From NCBI RefSeq assembly GCF_014596085.1, contig NZ_JACCJY010000030.1, forward strand, positions 1 to 64,000: a DNA stretch of 64,000 nt. The letters are read 5' to 3'. A program made the translations under genes and the position numbers. This DNA is from Azospirillum tabaci. Lineage in GTDB: Bacteria > Pseudomonadota > Alphaproteobacteria > Azospirillales > Azospirillaceae. The notes under the pieces are model-generated. The model was not told the origin of the DNA and made no database searches. It saw only the letters and a list, made by a program, of their open reading frames with translations. Shown piece after piece: positions 9,172-17,162 of the stretch (positions are counted from its first letter, which is position 1; each line of letters opens with the position of its first letter).

Positions 9172-10002
9172 TCATGAACCGGAATTGGCGCGGATCGGCC
9201 AGCTCTCCTGGAAAACCCGTCCGTTCGAATCCTCGGCGGTGACCTCCAGCGTTCCCTGCTCGTCCGGCACCAGGGAGAAATGAATGCTGGGGTCTTCGCT
9301 CAACGAGATGTCCGATTGCACGTCGAGCACCGGCGCCCCGTTGTAGCGGATGGCGACGGTTTTCACATAATGGGCCGGAATGAAGTAATAGTTGAGCTGG
9401 TCGTATTGCATGCCGGTGTAGTTGGGGTGGCTGATCAGCAGCTGCGCGGTCAGCGGCTTTCCGGCGACGATGCTGTCGGGCAGATTCAGCTTCATCTTGC
9501 CCATGCGGGCAACGGCGAGCTGGGCGTTCTTCAGCGCCGGGGCGGAGCATCCTCCGGACGCCTTGACGAACTGCGTGGTGCGGAGCAGCCGCCCGTCGAC
9601 GGTTTCCGCCACGGCGGTGACGTTGGTGTAGGCGTTGACCCGGACGCGGGTGTCGACCGCCTGCGGGCTGTCGCCGTGGGCGAACCGGAAGGTCGCGGCC
9701 ATCGGCACAGGATTCTCATCGACGATGAGATGGACCGCGGTCACCTGGACGCCGCCTTCCGGCGCCGTCACGATCCGGATGGGAACGACCGCCGCGTCAT
9801 TGGCGCGCTTCGGAGCCTCCAGGCTGAGGAGCGGCCCGGCATCCTCGACCGTGCGACCGGAGAAATACATGTCGCGCAGCATGTCCCAGCGCTCTTCCTG
9901 CGGCGAGGCCGCCAGAGCGCTGGCGCTGCACAGGCTCAGCAGCGCCGCTCCCGCCAGCGTGGAGCCCGACAGCGTGGAAATGGTCCGGTGCGGTGTGGTC
10001 AT
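9172..10002 (-). CDS. Quinoprotein dehydrogenase-associated SoxYZ-like carrier protein
   Basis: 276 residues with a signal peptide (cleavage near ALA-ASP, residue 31). The first half resembles SoxY and ends in ASGGCSAP with Cys152, the counterpart of the SoxY swinging-arm cysteine, here inside the chain. The last hundred residues resemble SoxZ, so the protein is a SoxY-SoxZ fusion. This family is recurrently encoded beside PQQ dehydrogenases and is thought to act as a periplasmic carrier or relay; its chemistry is unproven. The start codon is 4 bases after the stop of the metallohydrolase gene, showing co-translation. Confidence 0.88.
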   Translation of the reverse strand: MTTPHRTISTLSGSTLAGAALLSLCSASALAASPQEERWDMLRDMYFSGRTVEDAGPLLSLEAPKRANDAAVVPIRIVTAPEGGVQVTAVHLIVDENPVPMAATFRFAHGDSPQAVDTRVRVNAYTNVTAVAETVDGRLLRTTQFVKASGGCSAPALKNAQLAVARMGKMKLNLPDSIVAGKPLTAQLLISHPNYTGMQYDQLNYYFIPAHYVKTVAIRYNGAPVLDVQSDISLSEDPSIHFSLVPDEQGTLEVTAEDSNGRVFQESWPIRANSGS

Positions 10003-10006
10003 GGTG

Positions 10007-10963
10007 TCATTCCCATTCCAGTTCGGCGAAGGCCGCCGTCACATTGCGCGGGTTGTAGGACTCGAACAGGCGCCAGCGCGGCGCCTCGTCGGCGGCGGCC
10101 GTTTCGACCGCCTGCTGAATGGTGCCGTGGGCGGCCTGCACCTTGCGGACGCCTTCGACCACACGACCCAGGTAGCGGCGCAGGTCCGCAGCGGAGTCCG
10201 GCCAGGGGGCCGAGGGCGGGCCGTGTCCGGGAACGACGCGCGCCGCCGGTTCCTTGGCCAGAGCGTCGAGGGTGCGCAGCCAGCCGAGGACGGAGCCGTC
10301 GATGGCTGGCGCCCGCTCCATGAACAGCAGGTCCCCGGCCCACAGCGTCTTGGTCTGCCGGTCGAGCACCGTCAGGTCGTTGTCCGTGTGGGCCACCGGC
10401 CACGCGACGAGGTCGAGCACGCGCCCTCCCAGATCCAGTTCCAGGCGGTCGGAGACCACGAGGGTCGGCGGGATGATCCGGACCTCCGCGGCGGCGGCGT
10501 GACCGACGGCGGCGTCGAACGCTTGCCGGTAGTGGTCCCCGCGCGCCGCCAGGGCCGCCTGGAAGTTGCCGTGCGCCACGAAATCAGGCTGGTCGGGTAG
10601 GAAGGCCGCGTTCCCCAACAGATGGTCCGGGTGCATATGGGTGTTGACGACGTAGCGGATGGGCCGGTCGGTGTGGACCCGGATGGCTTCGCGCAGGCGG
10701 TGGCCGATGGTCGGAGACCCGCCGCTGTCGATCACGGCGACCGCGTCGTCCCCGATGATGAACCCGCAATTGGCGATGTCACCGGCGTTGGTCGCGTCGG
10801 TTTCCTCGTGGCGGCCCGCGTGCACGAACACACCGGGAGCGACCTCGAACACGGGCAGGGGATCGGCCGGCGCCGGGGCCGCCCAGGACAGCCAGACGAA
10901 CAGCCAGACGCCGGCCAGCGCCGCACGCGCGGACGGCCGGAGGAACGTGGCCGCAGCAGCCAT
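10007..10963 (-). CDS. Quinoprotein relay zinc metallohydrolase (SoxH-like MBL-fold)
   Basis: 318 residues, exported (hydrophobic segment 13-31, Ala-rich cleavage region). The metallo-beta-lactamase signature THMHPDH (His109, His111, Asp113, His114) is intact, followed by a later VAHTDND and PGHGPP. It belongs to the SoxH-like group that accompanies quinoprotein dehydrogenases together with the SoxYZ-like carrier, here its immediate downstream partner. A hydrolytic role on a carrier-bound thioester or persulfide has been suggested by analogy with Sox proteins, but the substrate is unknown. Confidence 0.87.
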   Translation of the reverse strand: MAAAATFLRPSARAALAGVWLFVWLSWAAPAPADPLPVFEVAPGVFVHAGRHEETDATNAGDIANCGFIIGDDAVAVIDSGGSPTIGHRLREAIRVHTDRPIRYVVNTHMHPDHLLGNAAFLPDQPDFVAHGNFQAALAARGDHYRQAFDAAVGHAAAAEVRIIPPTLVVSDRLELDLGGRVLDLVAWPVAHTDNDLTVLDRQTKTLWAGDLLFMERAPAIDGSVLGWLRTLDALAKEPAARVVPGHGPPSAPWPDSAADLRRYLGRVVEGVRKVQAAHGTIQQAVETAAADEAPRWRLFESYNPRNVTAAFAELEWE

Positions 10964-10983
10964 CGTCCGGTCCTGCGTTGTGT

Positions 10984-12081
10984 TCAATTGCGCAAGTATG
11001 TGACCGCGTCGACGGGCGCGGCAATCGGGCAAAGGTGTTTGTGCGACGCACCGTCGAAGGCCAGCCAGCCGACGCTGACGGCGGGAGCGAACCATCCCGC
11101 GCGCTCCCGCAAGGCCGGCGCGACCGGCAGATGCGCTTCGAAGTCCCGATAGGCCGATCCCCGGCGTTCGGCCAGACGTCGCACCAGGAACCGGCCAACC
11201 CCGGCGCCGACGAGCGGAGGAGCGTCCGCCATCAGACCCCGCGACAGCACCTGATCGAGCGCGTCCTCGATCTGACGGAACTGGCGTTCGGCGAGATGGC
11301 CGGCGAGGCGACGGGCCTTCGGGAGGCCATCCGGCTCCAGGTCGTCGCCCACCATCCGCAGCAGGCGCCGCGCGCTGGCCGCGACGCCATGCTCGCGCCC
11401 GTCCGCCGTCGGGTGCTGGTCGGCGCCCTCCGGCAGCGTGCCGGTAAGGCGATGGACGTCGGCCATCGTCGCGAACAGCTCCGCCATCAGCGTGCGCCAG
11501 CGCCCGTCGTAGGGGATGGCGCGGGCCACCGCCATGACCGGGGTGCGCACGACCCCCGTGTAGACCAACTCGCCGCTGTCCAGCCGCTCGGCGTCGGAAT
11601 AGCCGGCATGGCGTGGACCGCCGCCGACGAGCGGGACGATGTCGGTCGTGGTGCTTCCGACATCCAGCAGGACACCGTCTCCGCCCGCCGCGGCCAGCAG
11701 CGCCGTGGCGTACCAGTTGGCGGAGGCCACCGCCTCCGCGCAATCCGGCACAGCATCGACCGGGACCAGCCCGCGGGGGCCGGCGAAAACGGTGAATGTT
11801 GCGGCGGGCAGGGCGGACCGCATCGTAGCGGTGATACGGCGCACGCCGTCCGCGCGGTCGTCGAACAGGTCCGCCAACTCTCCGGTCATCGTCGCGGCAA
11901 CGTGGCATGGCTGGCCCCAGCGGGCGATCACCGCCGCGACGGCCTGCTCCAGCCGGTCGAGACCCTGCCAGAGCGGGCAAGGCCATTGGTCGAGGTCGCG
12001 GAGCGTTCCCGTCTCGTCGAACAAGGCCGCCTTCAGATGCGCCCCGCCGATGTCCAGCCCGATCAACGCGCCGCCATCCAT
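10984..12081 (-). CDS. Hydantoinase/oxoprolinase-like H4MPT-linked C1 protein, MfnF-related
   Basis: 365 residues. The ASKHA-type N-terminus GLDIGGAHLKAA and the central DVGSTTTDIVPL phosphate-binding motif mark the hydantoinase/oxoprolinase-like family that occurs only with H4MPT-linked C1 pathways. From memory, the archaeal member of this family is MfnF, which couples the furan diphosphate to glutamyl-tyramine during methanofuran synthesis. With MfnB-, MfnD- and MfnE-like genes in the same island, a methylofuran role is a good inference. The stop is 20 bases before the metallohydrolase start, and the start is 3 bases after the ATP-grasp stop. Confidence 0.8.
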   Translation of the reverse strand: MDGGALIGLDIGGAHLKAALFDETGTLRDLDQWPCPLWQGLDRLEQAVAAVIARWGQPCHVAATMTGELADLFDDRADGVRRITATMRSALPAATFTVFAGPRGLVPVDAVPDCAEAVASANWYATALLAAAGGDGVLLDVGSTTTDIVPLVGGGPRHAGYSDAERLDSGELVYTGVVRTPVMAVARAIPYDGRWRTLMAELFATMADVHRLTGTLPEGADQHPTADGREHGVAASARRLLRMVGDDLEPDGLPKARRLAGHLAERQFRQIEDALDQVLSRGLMADAPPLVGAGVGRFLVRRLAERRGSAYRDFEAHLPVAPALRERAGWFAPAVSVGWLAFDGASHKHLCPIAAPVDAVTYLRN

Positions 12082-12084
12082 GCC

Positions 12085-13083
12085 TCACTCCTCCAGCGTC
12101 AGAAGGACCGGTTCGATGCGCGTCACCGGCTGCGGCGGGACCGGCGGTTCACGCGCCAGATCCAACACCGCGGCGGCGACGTTCAGCCCCGTCGCCCGCC
12201 GCACACCAACGGAGGAGGTGGTGAGGCGCGGGTTGACCTCGATGATCGTCGGCCCATCGGGACCGACGATGACATCGACCCCCACGCACCCGAACAGGCC
12301 GGGCAGCGCCGCCGCAACGCCCTGCGCGAGATCGGAAAGGACGGGGGACAGCGCCATCCCACCGACGACGCCCCCGCCGTAGGAGAAGCGGCCGTTGGAC
12401 AGCGAGACATTTTGGCGGTTGGCGGTCAGCAGCCAAGCCCGCCCATCGCGGCAGAGCATCGACAGGCTGGCCGGTGTGCCGGACTGGAAGGGTTGCACCA
12501 CGAAGCCGCTCCGGTCGGCCTCGGCCAGCCAGCCCCGCCAGTCGGTATGGTCGCGGATCAGCCGAGTGTCGATGCACCCGGCCCCGTCGTCGGGCTTGAC
12601 GACCCAGGGACCGTTCCCCGGCGGGCCGTCCGCAGCGACGGTGCCGACCCGCCAGACCGGGACGACGGGCAGGCCGGCCGCCGACAGCATAGCCGCCGTC
12701 GCCGCCTTGCTGGACGCGACAGCCACGGCCTCGGCGCCGCTGTTGAACAGGCGGCACCCGCTGTCCTCGACCATCCGGCTGAAGCGCTCCAGCACGCCGT
12801 CCGTTTCCGGGGCGACGGGCCAGACGCCGTCCGCCTGCCGGGCGAGGTCCTCCCAAAGGGACCAGGACTCGCGCGGGTTGCTGATGGTTATGCTGCGCAC
12901 GGGTGGGGCGAGCGACGGAAGGCGGGCGTCCCGCGTGACCGTCACCTCCGCTCCCGGCACCTCAAGGAGGTCGGCCAGCAAGGCGTGGAGCATCAGGTCG
13001 CCTTCGCGGGCGAGGCTGGCGGGGATGGCGGTTTCCGAGGGCATGCCGCCGCCGGTCACGAACTCAACAACCAGGATGCGCAT
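12085..13083 (-). CDS. ATP-grasp ligase, MfnD-like (tyramine-glutamate ligase family)
   Basis: 332 residues starting MRILVVEFVTGGGM, typical of the archaeal/methylotroph ATP-grasp group that includes MfnD (tyramine:L-glutamate ligase of methanofuran synthesis). ATP-grasp elements are WVVKPDDGAGC, a central hinge, and GVDVIVGPDGPTIIEVNPR with the metal-binding Glu and Asn. It probably adds glutamate in methylofuran assembly. An in-frame ATG at 13098 would add five residues; neither start has a strong Shine-Dalgarno sequence. Only 34 bases separate it from the divergent HisA-like gene. Confidence 0.78.
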   Translation of the reverse strand: MRILVVEFVTGGGMPSETAIPASLAREGDLMLHALLADLLEVPGAEVTVTRDARLPSLAPPVRSITISNPRESWSLWEDLARQADGVWPVAPETDGVLERFSRMVEDSGCRLFNSGAEAVAVASSKAATAAMLSAAGLPVVPVWRVGTVAADGPPGNGPWVVKPDDGAGCIDTRLIRDHTDWRGWLAEADRSGFVVQPFQSGTPASLSMLCRDGRAWLLTANRQNVSLSNGRFSYGGGVVGGMALSPVLSDLAQGVAAALPGLFGCVGVDVIVGPDGPTIIEVNPRLTTSSVGVRRATGLNVAAAVLDLAREPPVPPQPVTRIEPVLLTLEE

Positions 13084-13117
13084 GCCGTCCGTCACCATGC
13101 AGCCGAGGGAGGGCGAG

Positions 13118-13825
13118 ATGTTCCACGTCGTTCCGGTGATCGACCTGAGGGATGGCGGCGTGGTTCATGCCCGCCGCGGCGACCGGCGCCGCTACCCGCC
13201 GCTGCGCTCCCCGCTGTGCGCCGGCAACGACCCGGTGGCGGTGGTCGGCGGCCTGCTCCGCCTGCATCCGTTCCGGGTCGTCTATGCCGCCGACCTCGAC
13301 GCCATCCAGGGCAACGGCGACAACCGGCCGGCGCTGGCCCGGCTGAAAACGGCCTATCCCGACGTCGGATTCTGGGTCGATGCCGGGCTCCGCACCGCCG
13401 ACGCGGTGCGTGGCTTCGTCGCGTCGGGGCTTGGCGACGCCGTGCTCGGCAGCGAAAGCCTGGACGGTCTCGCGCCGCTGGTTGCGTTGAAGGCCGATCC
13501 GGCCTGGGCGCGGGTGATCCTCTCGCTCGATTTCCGCGACCGTTTCGTCGGGCCGCCCGGCCTGCTGGACCGCCCCGACCTGTGGCCGCAGCGGATCATC
13601 GCCATGACTCTCGCCCGCGTCGGGTCGGGCGAGGGGCCGGACTGGAGCCGCCTCGCCGAGATCGGCCAGGCCAAGCCGCAGGCAAGCCTGTTCGCCGCCG
13701 GCGGGGTGCGCGACGGCAACGATCTCCGGGAACTCGCGGCGCGCGGCAGCGCCGGTGCCCTGGTGGCGACGGCGCTGCACGACGGCCGCATCGGCGGCGC
13801 GGAGCTGGATGCCCTGTCCCGATAA
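13118..13825 (+). CDS. HisA/HisF-like TIM-barrel protein of the H4MPT island
   Basis: 235 residues beginning MFHVVPVIDLRDGGVVHARRG with the HisA-like phosphate-binding segments FAAGGVRDGND and GALVATALHDG. It lacks the full histidine-pathway context and matches the HisA-related family found with C1/H4MPT genes. The substrate is not known; phosphoribosyl chemistry in cofactor synthesis is a plausible inference. GAGGGAGG five bases upstream fixes the ATG at 13118. It converges on fae with a 5-base gap. Confidence 0.75.
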   Translation: MFHVVPVIDLRDGGVVHARRGDRRRYPPLRSPLCAGNDPVAVVGGLLRLHPFRVVYAADLDAIQGNGDNRPALARLKTAYPDVGFWVDAGLRTADAVRGFVASGLGDAVLGSESLDGLAPLVALKADPAWARVILSLDFRDRFVGPPGLLDRPDLWPQRIIAMTLARVGSGEGPDWSRLAEIGQAKPQASLFAAGGVRDGNDLRELAARGSAGALVATALHDGRIGGAELDALSR

Positions 13826-13830
13826 GCCCG

Positions 13831-14358
13831 TCACGCGGCGAAGGGATGCTTCACCTTGTCCTTCCGGCTCAGCAGGTCCTGCGCGCTCGGGAAGCTGGCG
13901 ACCGCGCGTTCGATGGCTTCCTTGGTGGCACGGTAATTGTAGTCCTGGATCTTGGCGTTGTCCTTGGCTTCCCAGTGGATGAAGACGCCGACACAGATGA
14001 AGATGTTGTCGATCTCCTCCTGCGGGATGGTGCCTTCCGACACGCAGTCGGCCACGGCTTTGGCGACGGCGTGCTGGGCGGGACCGAACATTTGCACCGC
14101 CTGTTCGGCGCCTTTGATGGTGACCTTGTTGAACAGGATGGTTGCCGGTTTGCACATCAGGTTGGGCGCGACGACGGCGAGAAGGGCGGTGAAGCCGTCC
14201 TTGTTGTTGGTCAGCGCGTTGCAGAAGGCCGTTTCCACGGCGCTGCCGCGCGGTCCCATGATCAGGTCGATGTGGGCGACTTCGTTCCCATCACCGACCA
14301 GCGATTCACCGACGAGCACGCGGTTGATCTTCGTGGATTGTCCTCCCCACATCGGCAT
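13831..14358 (-). CDS. fae: Formaldehyde-activating enzyme Fae
   Basis: 175 residues, the usual Fae length. Fae condenses formaldehyde with tetrahydromethanopterin to methylene-H4MPT in the cytoplasm. The conserved GNEVAHIDLIMGPRGS segment carries His29, corresponding to the catalytic histidine of characterised Fae; NLMCKPATILFNKV and GPAQHAVAKAVAD are further family signatures. An AGAAAGGAC ribosome-binding site lies directly before ATG 14358. Good translation signals fit an abundant enzyme. Confidence 0.97.
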   Translation of the reverse strand: MPMWGGQSTKINRVLVGESLVGDGNEVAHIDLIMGPRGSAVETAFCNALTNNKDGFTALLAVVAPNLMCKPATILFNKVTIKGAEQAVQMFGPAQHAVAKAVADCVSEGTIPQEEIDNIFICVGVFIHWEAKDNAKIQDYNYRATKEAIERAVASFPSAQDLLSRKDKVKHPFAA

Positions 14359-14382
14359 GTCCTTTCTCCCTAGTGATGTCGG

Positions 14383-14415
14383 CGTTCTTCGCGGAGCGCG
14401 TCGTCTTGAAGAACG
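14383..14415. other. Inverted repeat in the fae leader
   Basis: CGTTCTTC at 14383-14390 and GAAGAACG at 14408-14415 form a perfect 8-bp stem with a 17-base loop, 25 bases before the fae start on the minus strand. It could be a regulator site or an mRNA structure separating fae from the upstream cofactor operon. Confidence 0.45.
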
Positions 14416-14432
14416 TCCGTTATTACGGGCGG

Positions 14433-15299
14433 CTACGGCGATTGCATGAGCCAGAACGCGAGCAGGCAACCCACCACAATATCCGCGGTCGTTCCCGGGT
14501 TGACGCCATTGTATTTGAGGTCCCGGTCCATTTCCGCCAAGCGCGATCGCGTTAGCGTGAATGCACGATCCGGGGCCGTGTTTTCCCTCAATTCCGAAGC
14601 CCGCGCGCGTAACCATTCAGAGCGCTCCCGCCCGTATTTTCGGATGACATGGCTGTCGGGCACGGTGGCGAGAAATTCGACATAAATCATCTCCGTGGCC
14701 CGCTCGAGATCCACTCCGGCGTCCAGCCATCGCCGCAAGCTCGGCACACCGGTTTCGAAGATGTCCGCGAAGTCCGTCACGTATTGCCGGGCGATCCGGT
14801 CGCGGTCTCGCGCTTCCCGCATGGCGTCGAGCAGGGTCACCCGCGCCGGGGCGTGTACGTCCGCTCCTTCCACGCTGCCCAGTCCGGCGGGTCCGGCCAG
14901 CGCGATGGCCTGGAAGGCCAGTTCCGCGTCCGCCACCGTCAGGGTGGCGAGAACGTGGCCCAGCCGGTCGCGCAAAGGGCTGCCGCCGGGCATCAGCGCG
15001 GCCTGGGCCAGTGGCGCTGCCAGCAACAGGATGCCAAGGTTGGTGTTGCAGCCGGCGGCTTCCCGCGTGGCGAGGACGGCGGCGTGCAGCCGCTCCCCGA
15101 CACTCAGCCCCGGCCGGGCGAGGATGGGTGCGGTCGCGTCGGCGCTGGCGAGGAACTGGCCGACGGTCATGCCGTGACCGTCGGCATGGATGTGGACGTT
15201 TCCAGGCTTCAGCGCGCGCAGTTCCAAGTGGCAGGCGGCGCGGTAGGCGCCGGCCACGCCGGACGCAGGATCAGGGGGGATCGGCGCCCAGGCGATCAT
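14433..15299 (-). CDS. CitG/MdcB-like triphosphoribosyl-dephospho-CoA synthase family protein
   Basis: 288 residues. The segment LELRALKPGNVHIHADGHGM fits the CitG family core (KPGNVH), followed by NTNLGILLLAAPLA and DVHAPARVTLLDAM. No citrate or malonate lyase genes are present; instead the gene lies between a RimK-like ligase and fae, as its relatives do in methylotroph islands. A nucleotide or ribosyl transfer step in H4MPT synthesis is inferred. ATG overlaps the upstream stop as ATGA (15296-15299). Confidence 0.78.
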   Translation of the reverse strand: MIAWAPIPPDPASGVAGAYRAACHLELRALKPGNVHIHADGHGMTVGQFLASADATAPILARPGLSVGERLHAAVLATREAAGCNTNLGILLLAAPLAQAALMPGGSPLRDRLGHVLATLTVADAELAFQAIALAGPAGLGSVEGADVHAPARVTLLDAMREARDRDRIARQYVTDFADIFETGVPSLRRWLDAGVDLERATEMIYVEFLATVPDSHVIRKYGRERSEWLRARASELRENTAPDRAFTLTRSRLAEMDRDLKYNGVNPGTTADIVVGCLLAFWLMQSP

Positions 15300-16183
15300 G
15301 CGCCCACCCGCTCCACGAAATCCGCGGCCAGGGCGTCGGCGATGTTCACCGCGCTGACCCGCTGCAACCCTTGCCACGCCGGCATGCTGTTGATCTCCAG
15401 AACCAGCCAGTGCCCAGCCCGGTCCTGGATCAGGTCGACGCCGGCATAGCTTGCACCGACCACCGCCGCGGCACGGACGGCGAGCCCGGCGGCTTCGTCG
15501 TCGTCGGGAGCGGCCTCGCAGTCCGCCCCCTGATGGACGTTGGTGATCCAGCTCCGCCCATGCCGGGTCATCGCAGCGACGGCCCGCCCGCCCACCACGA
15601 AGACGCGGCGGTCCTGCCACGCGCCCTCGTTCCGCGGCGGGATGAAGGGCTGAAGGTAGTAAACCCCGGCGACCGGCTCGGCATCGGGCAGCGCCCCCGG
15701 CCCGTCGAGCCGTTGCAGGCCGCGACCCTGCGCGCCGAACAGCGGTTTCAGCACCTGGCCGGGCGCGTGGTCAATGATGCGCCGGGCCGGCTCGGCCTCC
15801 TGCACGGCGAGGGCCGGCGGGGTGGGCAGCCCGGCGCGGCCCAGCAGGAAGCTGGTCATGCTCTTGTCCACGCAGCGCTCGATGGCCCGCGCGTCGTTGT
15901 GGACCGGCACCCCCAGGTGACGCAACGCGTGGAGCACGCCCAGACGCAGCGTCACCTGTTCGAAGCTGCCCTGGCCCACCGCGCGGACAAACACACCCGC
16001 CGGCAGGGCATCCTCGAAGCCGGGGATCAGCAGGCCCGTCGCCGTGTAGCCGACGGCGATCCCACAACGCCGCGGCGAGACGCAGCGGCAGGCCAGGCCG
16101 CGCGCCTCGATGGCCCGGACCAGTCGCGGCGTGTGCCAGTCAGGCCGTTCGGTGAGGATCAGGGCGGCGCGCTCACCGGACAT
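15296..16183 (-). CDS. RimK/MptN-like ATP-grasp glutamate ligase
   Basis: 295 residues of the RimK-type ATP-grasp family: DKSMTSFLLGRAGLPTP, VLKPLFGAQGRGL, and the C-terminal GVDLIQDRAGHWLVLEINSMPAWQGL with the metal ligands. Archaeal MptN adds the glutamate of tetrahydrosarcinapterin, and methylotroph relatives sit with mch, so addition of glutamate to the pterin or to methylofuran is likely. The start overlaps the mch 3' end by 11 bases; a longer frame upstream is not needed. Confidence 0.8.
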   Translation of the reverse strand: MSGERAALILTERPDWHTPRLVRAIEARGLACRCVSPRRCGIAVGYTATGLLIPGFEDALPAGVFVRAVGQGSFEQVTLRLGVLHALRHLGVPVHNDARAIERCVDKSMTSFLLGRAGLPTPPALAVQEAEPARRIIDHAPGQVLKPLFGAQGRGLQRLDGPGALPDAEPVAGVYYLQPFIPPRNEGAWQDRRVFVVGGRAVAAMTRHGRSWITNVHQGADCEAAPDDDEAAGLAVRAAAVVGASYAGVDLIQDRAGHWLVLEINSMPAWQGLQRVSAVNIADALAADFVERVGA

Positions 16184-17162
16184 CGCGGAACGACCGCTCC
16201 ACGAGGTCCGGCGCGAGGGTCCCACCGTGGAAGCTGCGCCCGCTGTCCAGGGCGGTGACGGTCACGCGCGCCGGGCTGAACAGCATGGAATCGATGGCGT
16301 AGAAGTCTCCCTTCGCCGCCGCGAAGATCTCCGCGAAGGGGCGCCCGTGGTCCCGCGAGGCGGAGGAGGGCAGGCGGCGCGCCAGATCCTCCGCCTCGCC
16401 GTCCGCGCCGGTGACGTGCAGATGGACCGTGCCGCCGTAGAGGATCGCGTCGTTGGTGCGGCCCATCGCGGTGAGGAAGCCGCCACCCGGTGGGGGAAGC
16501 GGCGCCATGCCGATGCCGTCGACGACGCGGTCGAGCGGGAAGCCGAGGACGTGCAGCTTGTGCAGGGCGACTTCCAGCACCCGGGCGACCACCTGGGTGG
16601 TCCCGGCGAGGCTCTGGGTCGGGGTGAGAACCAGGGTCAGCCGGTCCGTGGCGATGCCGCAGGTGGCGGCGATGTGGGCGACCAGTTCGGCGGGTGGCAC
16701 CGCCGTCGCCTCCATGACGAAGGCCGCCGCGTCGGCCATGTCGCGGTAGGCCAGTTCGTCGAACAGAGTCTCCTGCCGGGCCAACGCGCGGCCGGGGCCG
16801 GAGCCCAGCGCGAAGAAGGCCCCCTTGCCGCTGCCGTGGCTGAGGCTCCAGCCGGCATACTGGCTGCCGAGGCAGGCGAGGACCGGCTGCGCGCTGTGGA
16901 CGGTGACGCCGAACGGCCAGGACGGCGGGCCGGGGACCGGGCCGAATGCCACCCGGCCAAGGCCGCCCATGCACAGTTCGGCAATGCGCCGCCCGGCCTC
17001 CAGCCCACCGGGATGGCCGATCCCGGCATCGACGACGCAGGCCCCGCCGACCCTCTCAATGCCGATACGAAGCACCGGGGCATCGGCCACCAGCCGTTCG
17101 ACCAGCGGCGCCGACAGCGCGGCGAGGCTTGGACGCGGATCGGACGGCGTTTCCGTGGTCAT
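16173..17162 (-). CDS. mch: Methenyl-H4MPT cyclohydrolase
   Basis: 329 residues. Mch hydrolyses methenyl-H4MPT to formyl-H4MPT in the cytoplasm. Family signatures are GGACVVDAGIGHPGGLEAGR, GSQYAGWSLSHGSGKGAFFALGSGPGRAL (given in part), ETLFDELAYRD and MGRTNDAILYGG. Its ATG overlaps the upstream ATP-grasp stop (TGATG) and its own end overlaps the RimK-like gene, so it is translationally coupled within the mptG-mtdB-mch operon. Confidence 0.96.
   Translation of the reverse strand: MTTETPSDPRPSLAALSAPLVERLVADAPVLRIGIERVGGACVVDAGIGHPGGLEAGRRIAELCMGGLGRVAFGPVPGPPSWPFGVTVHSAQPVLACLGSQYAGWSLSHGSGKGAFFALGSGPGRALARQETLFDELAYRDMADAAAFVMEATAVPPAELVAHIAATCGIATDRLTLVLTPTQSLAGTTQVVARVLEVALHKLHVLGFPLDRVVDGIGMAPLPPPGGGFLTAMGRTNDAILYGGTVHLHVTGADGEAEDLARRLPSSASRDHGRPFAEIFAAAKGDFYAIDSMLFSPARVTVTALDSGRSFHGGTLAPDLVERSFRDVR

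Noticed and set aside
10978..14373. Open frame of 1131 codons on the plus strand opposite the cofactor genes
   Set aside because: It runs antisense to the hydantoinase-like, ATP-grasp and fae genes and overlaps the HisA-like gene in another frame; the translation has no recognisable family.
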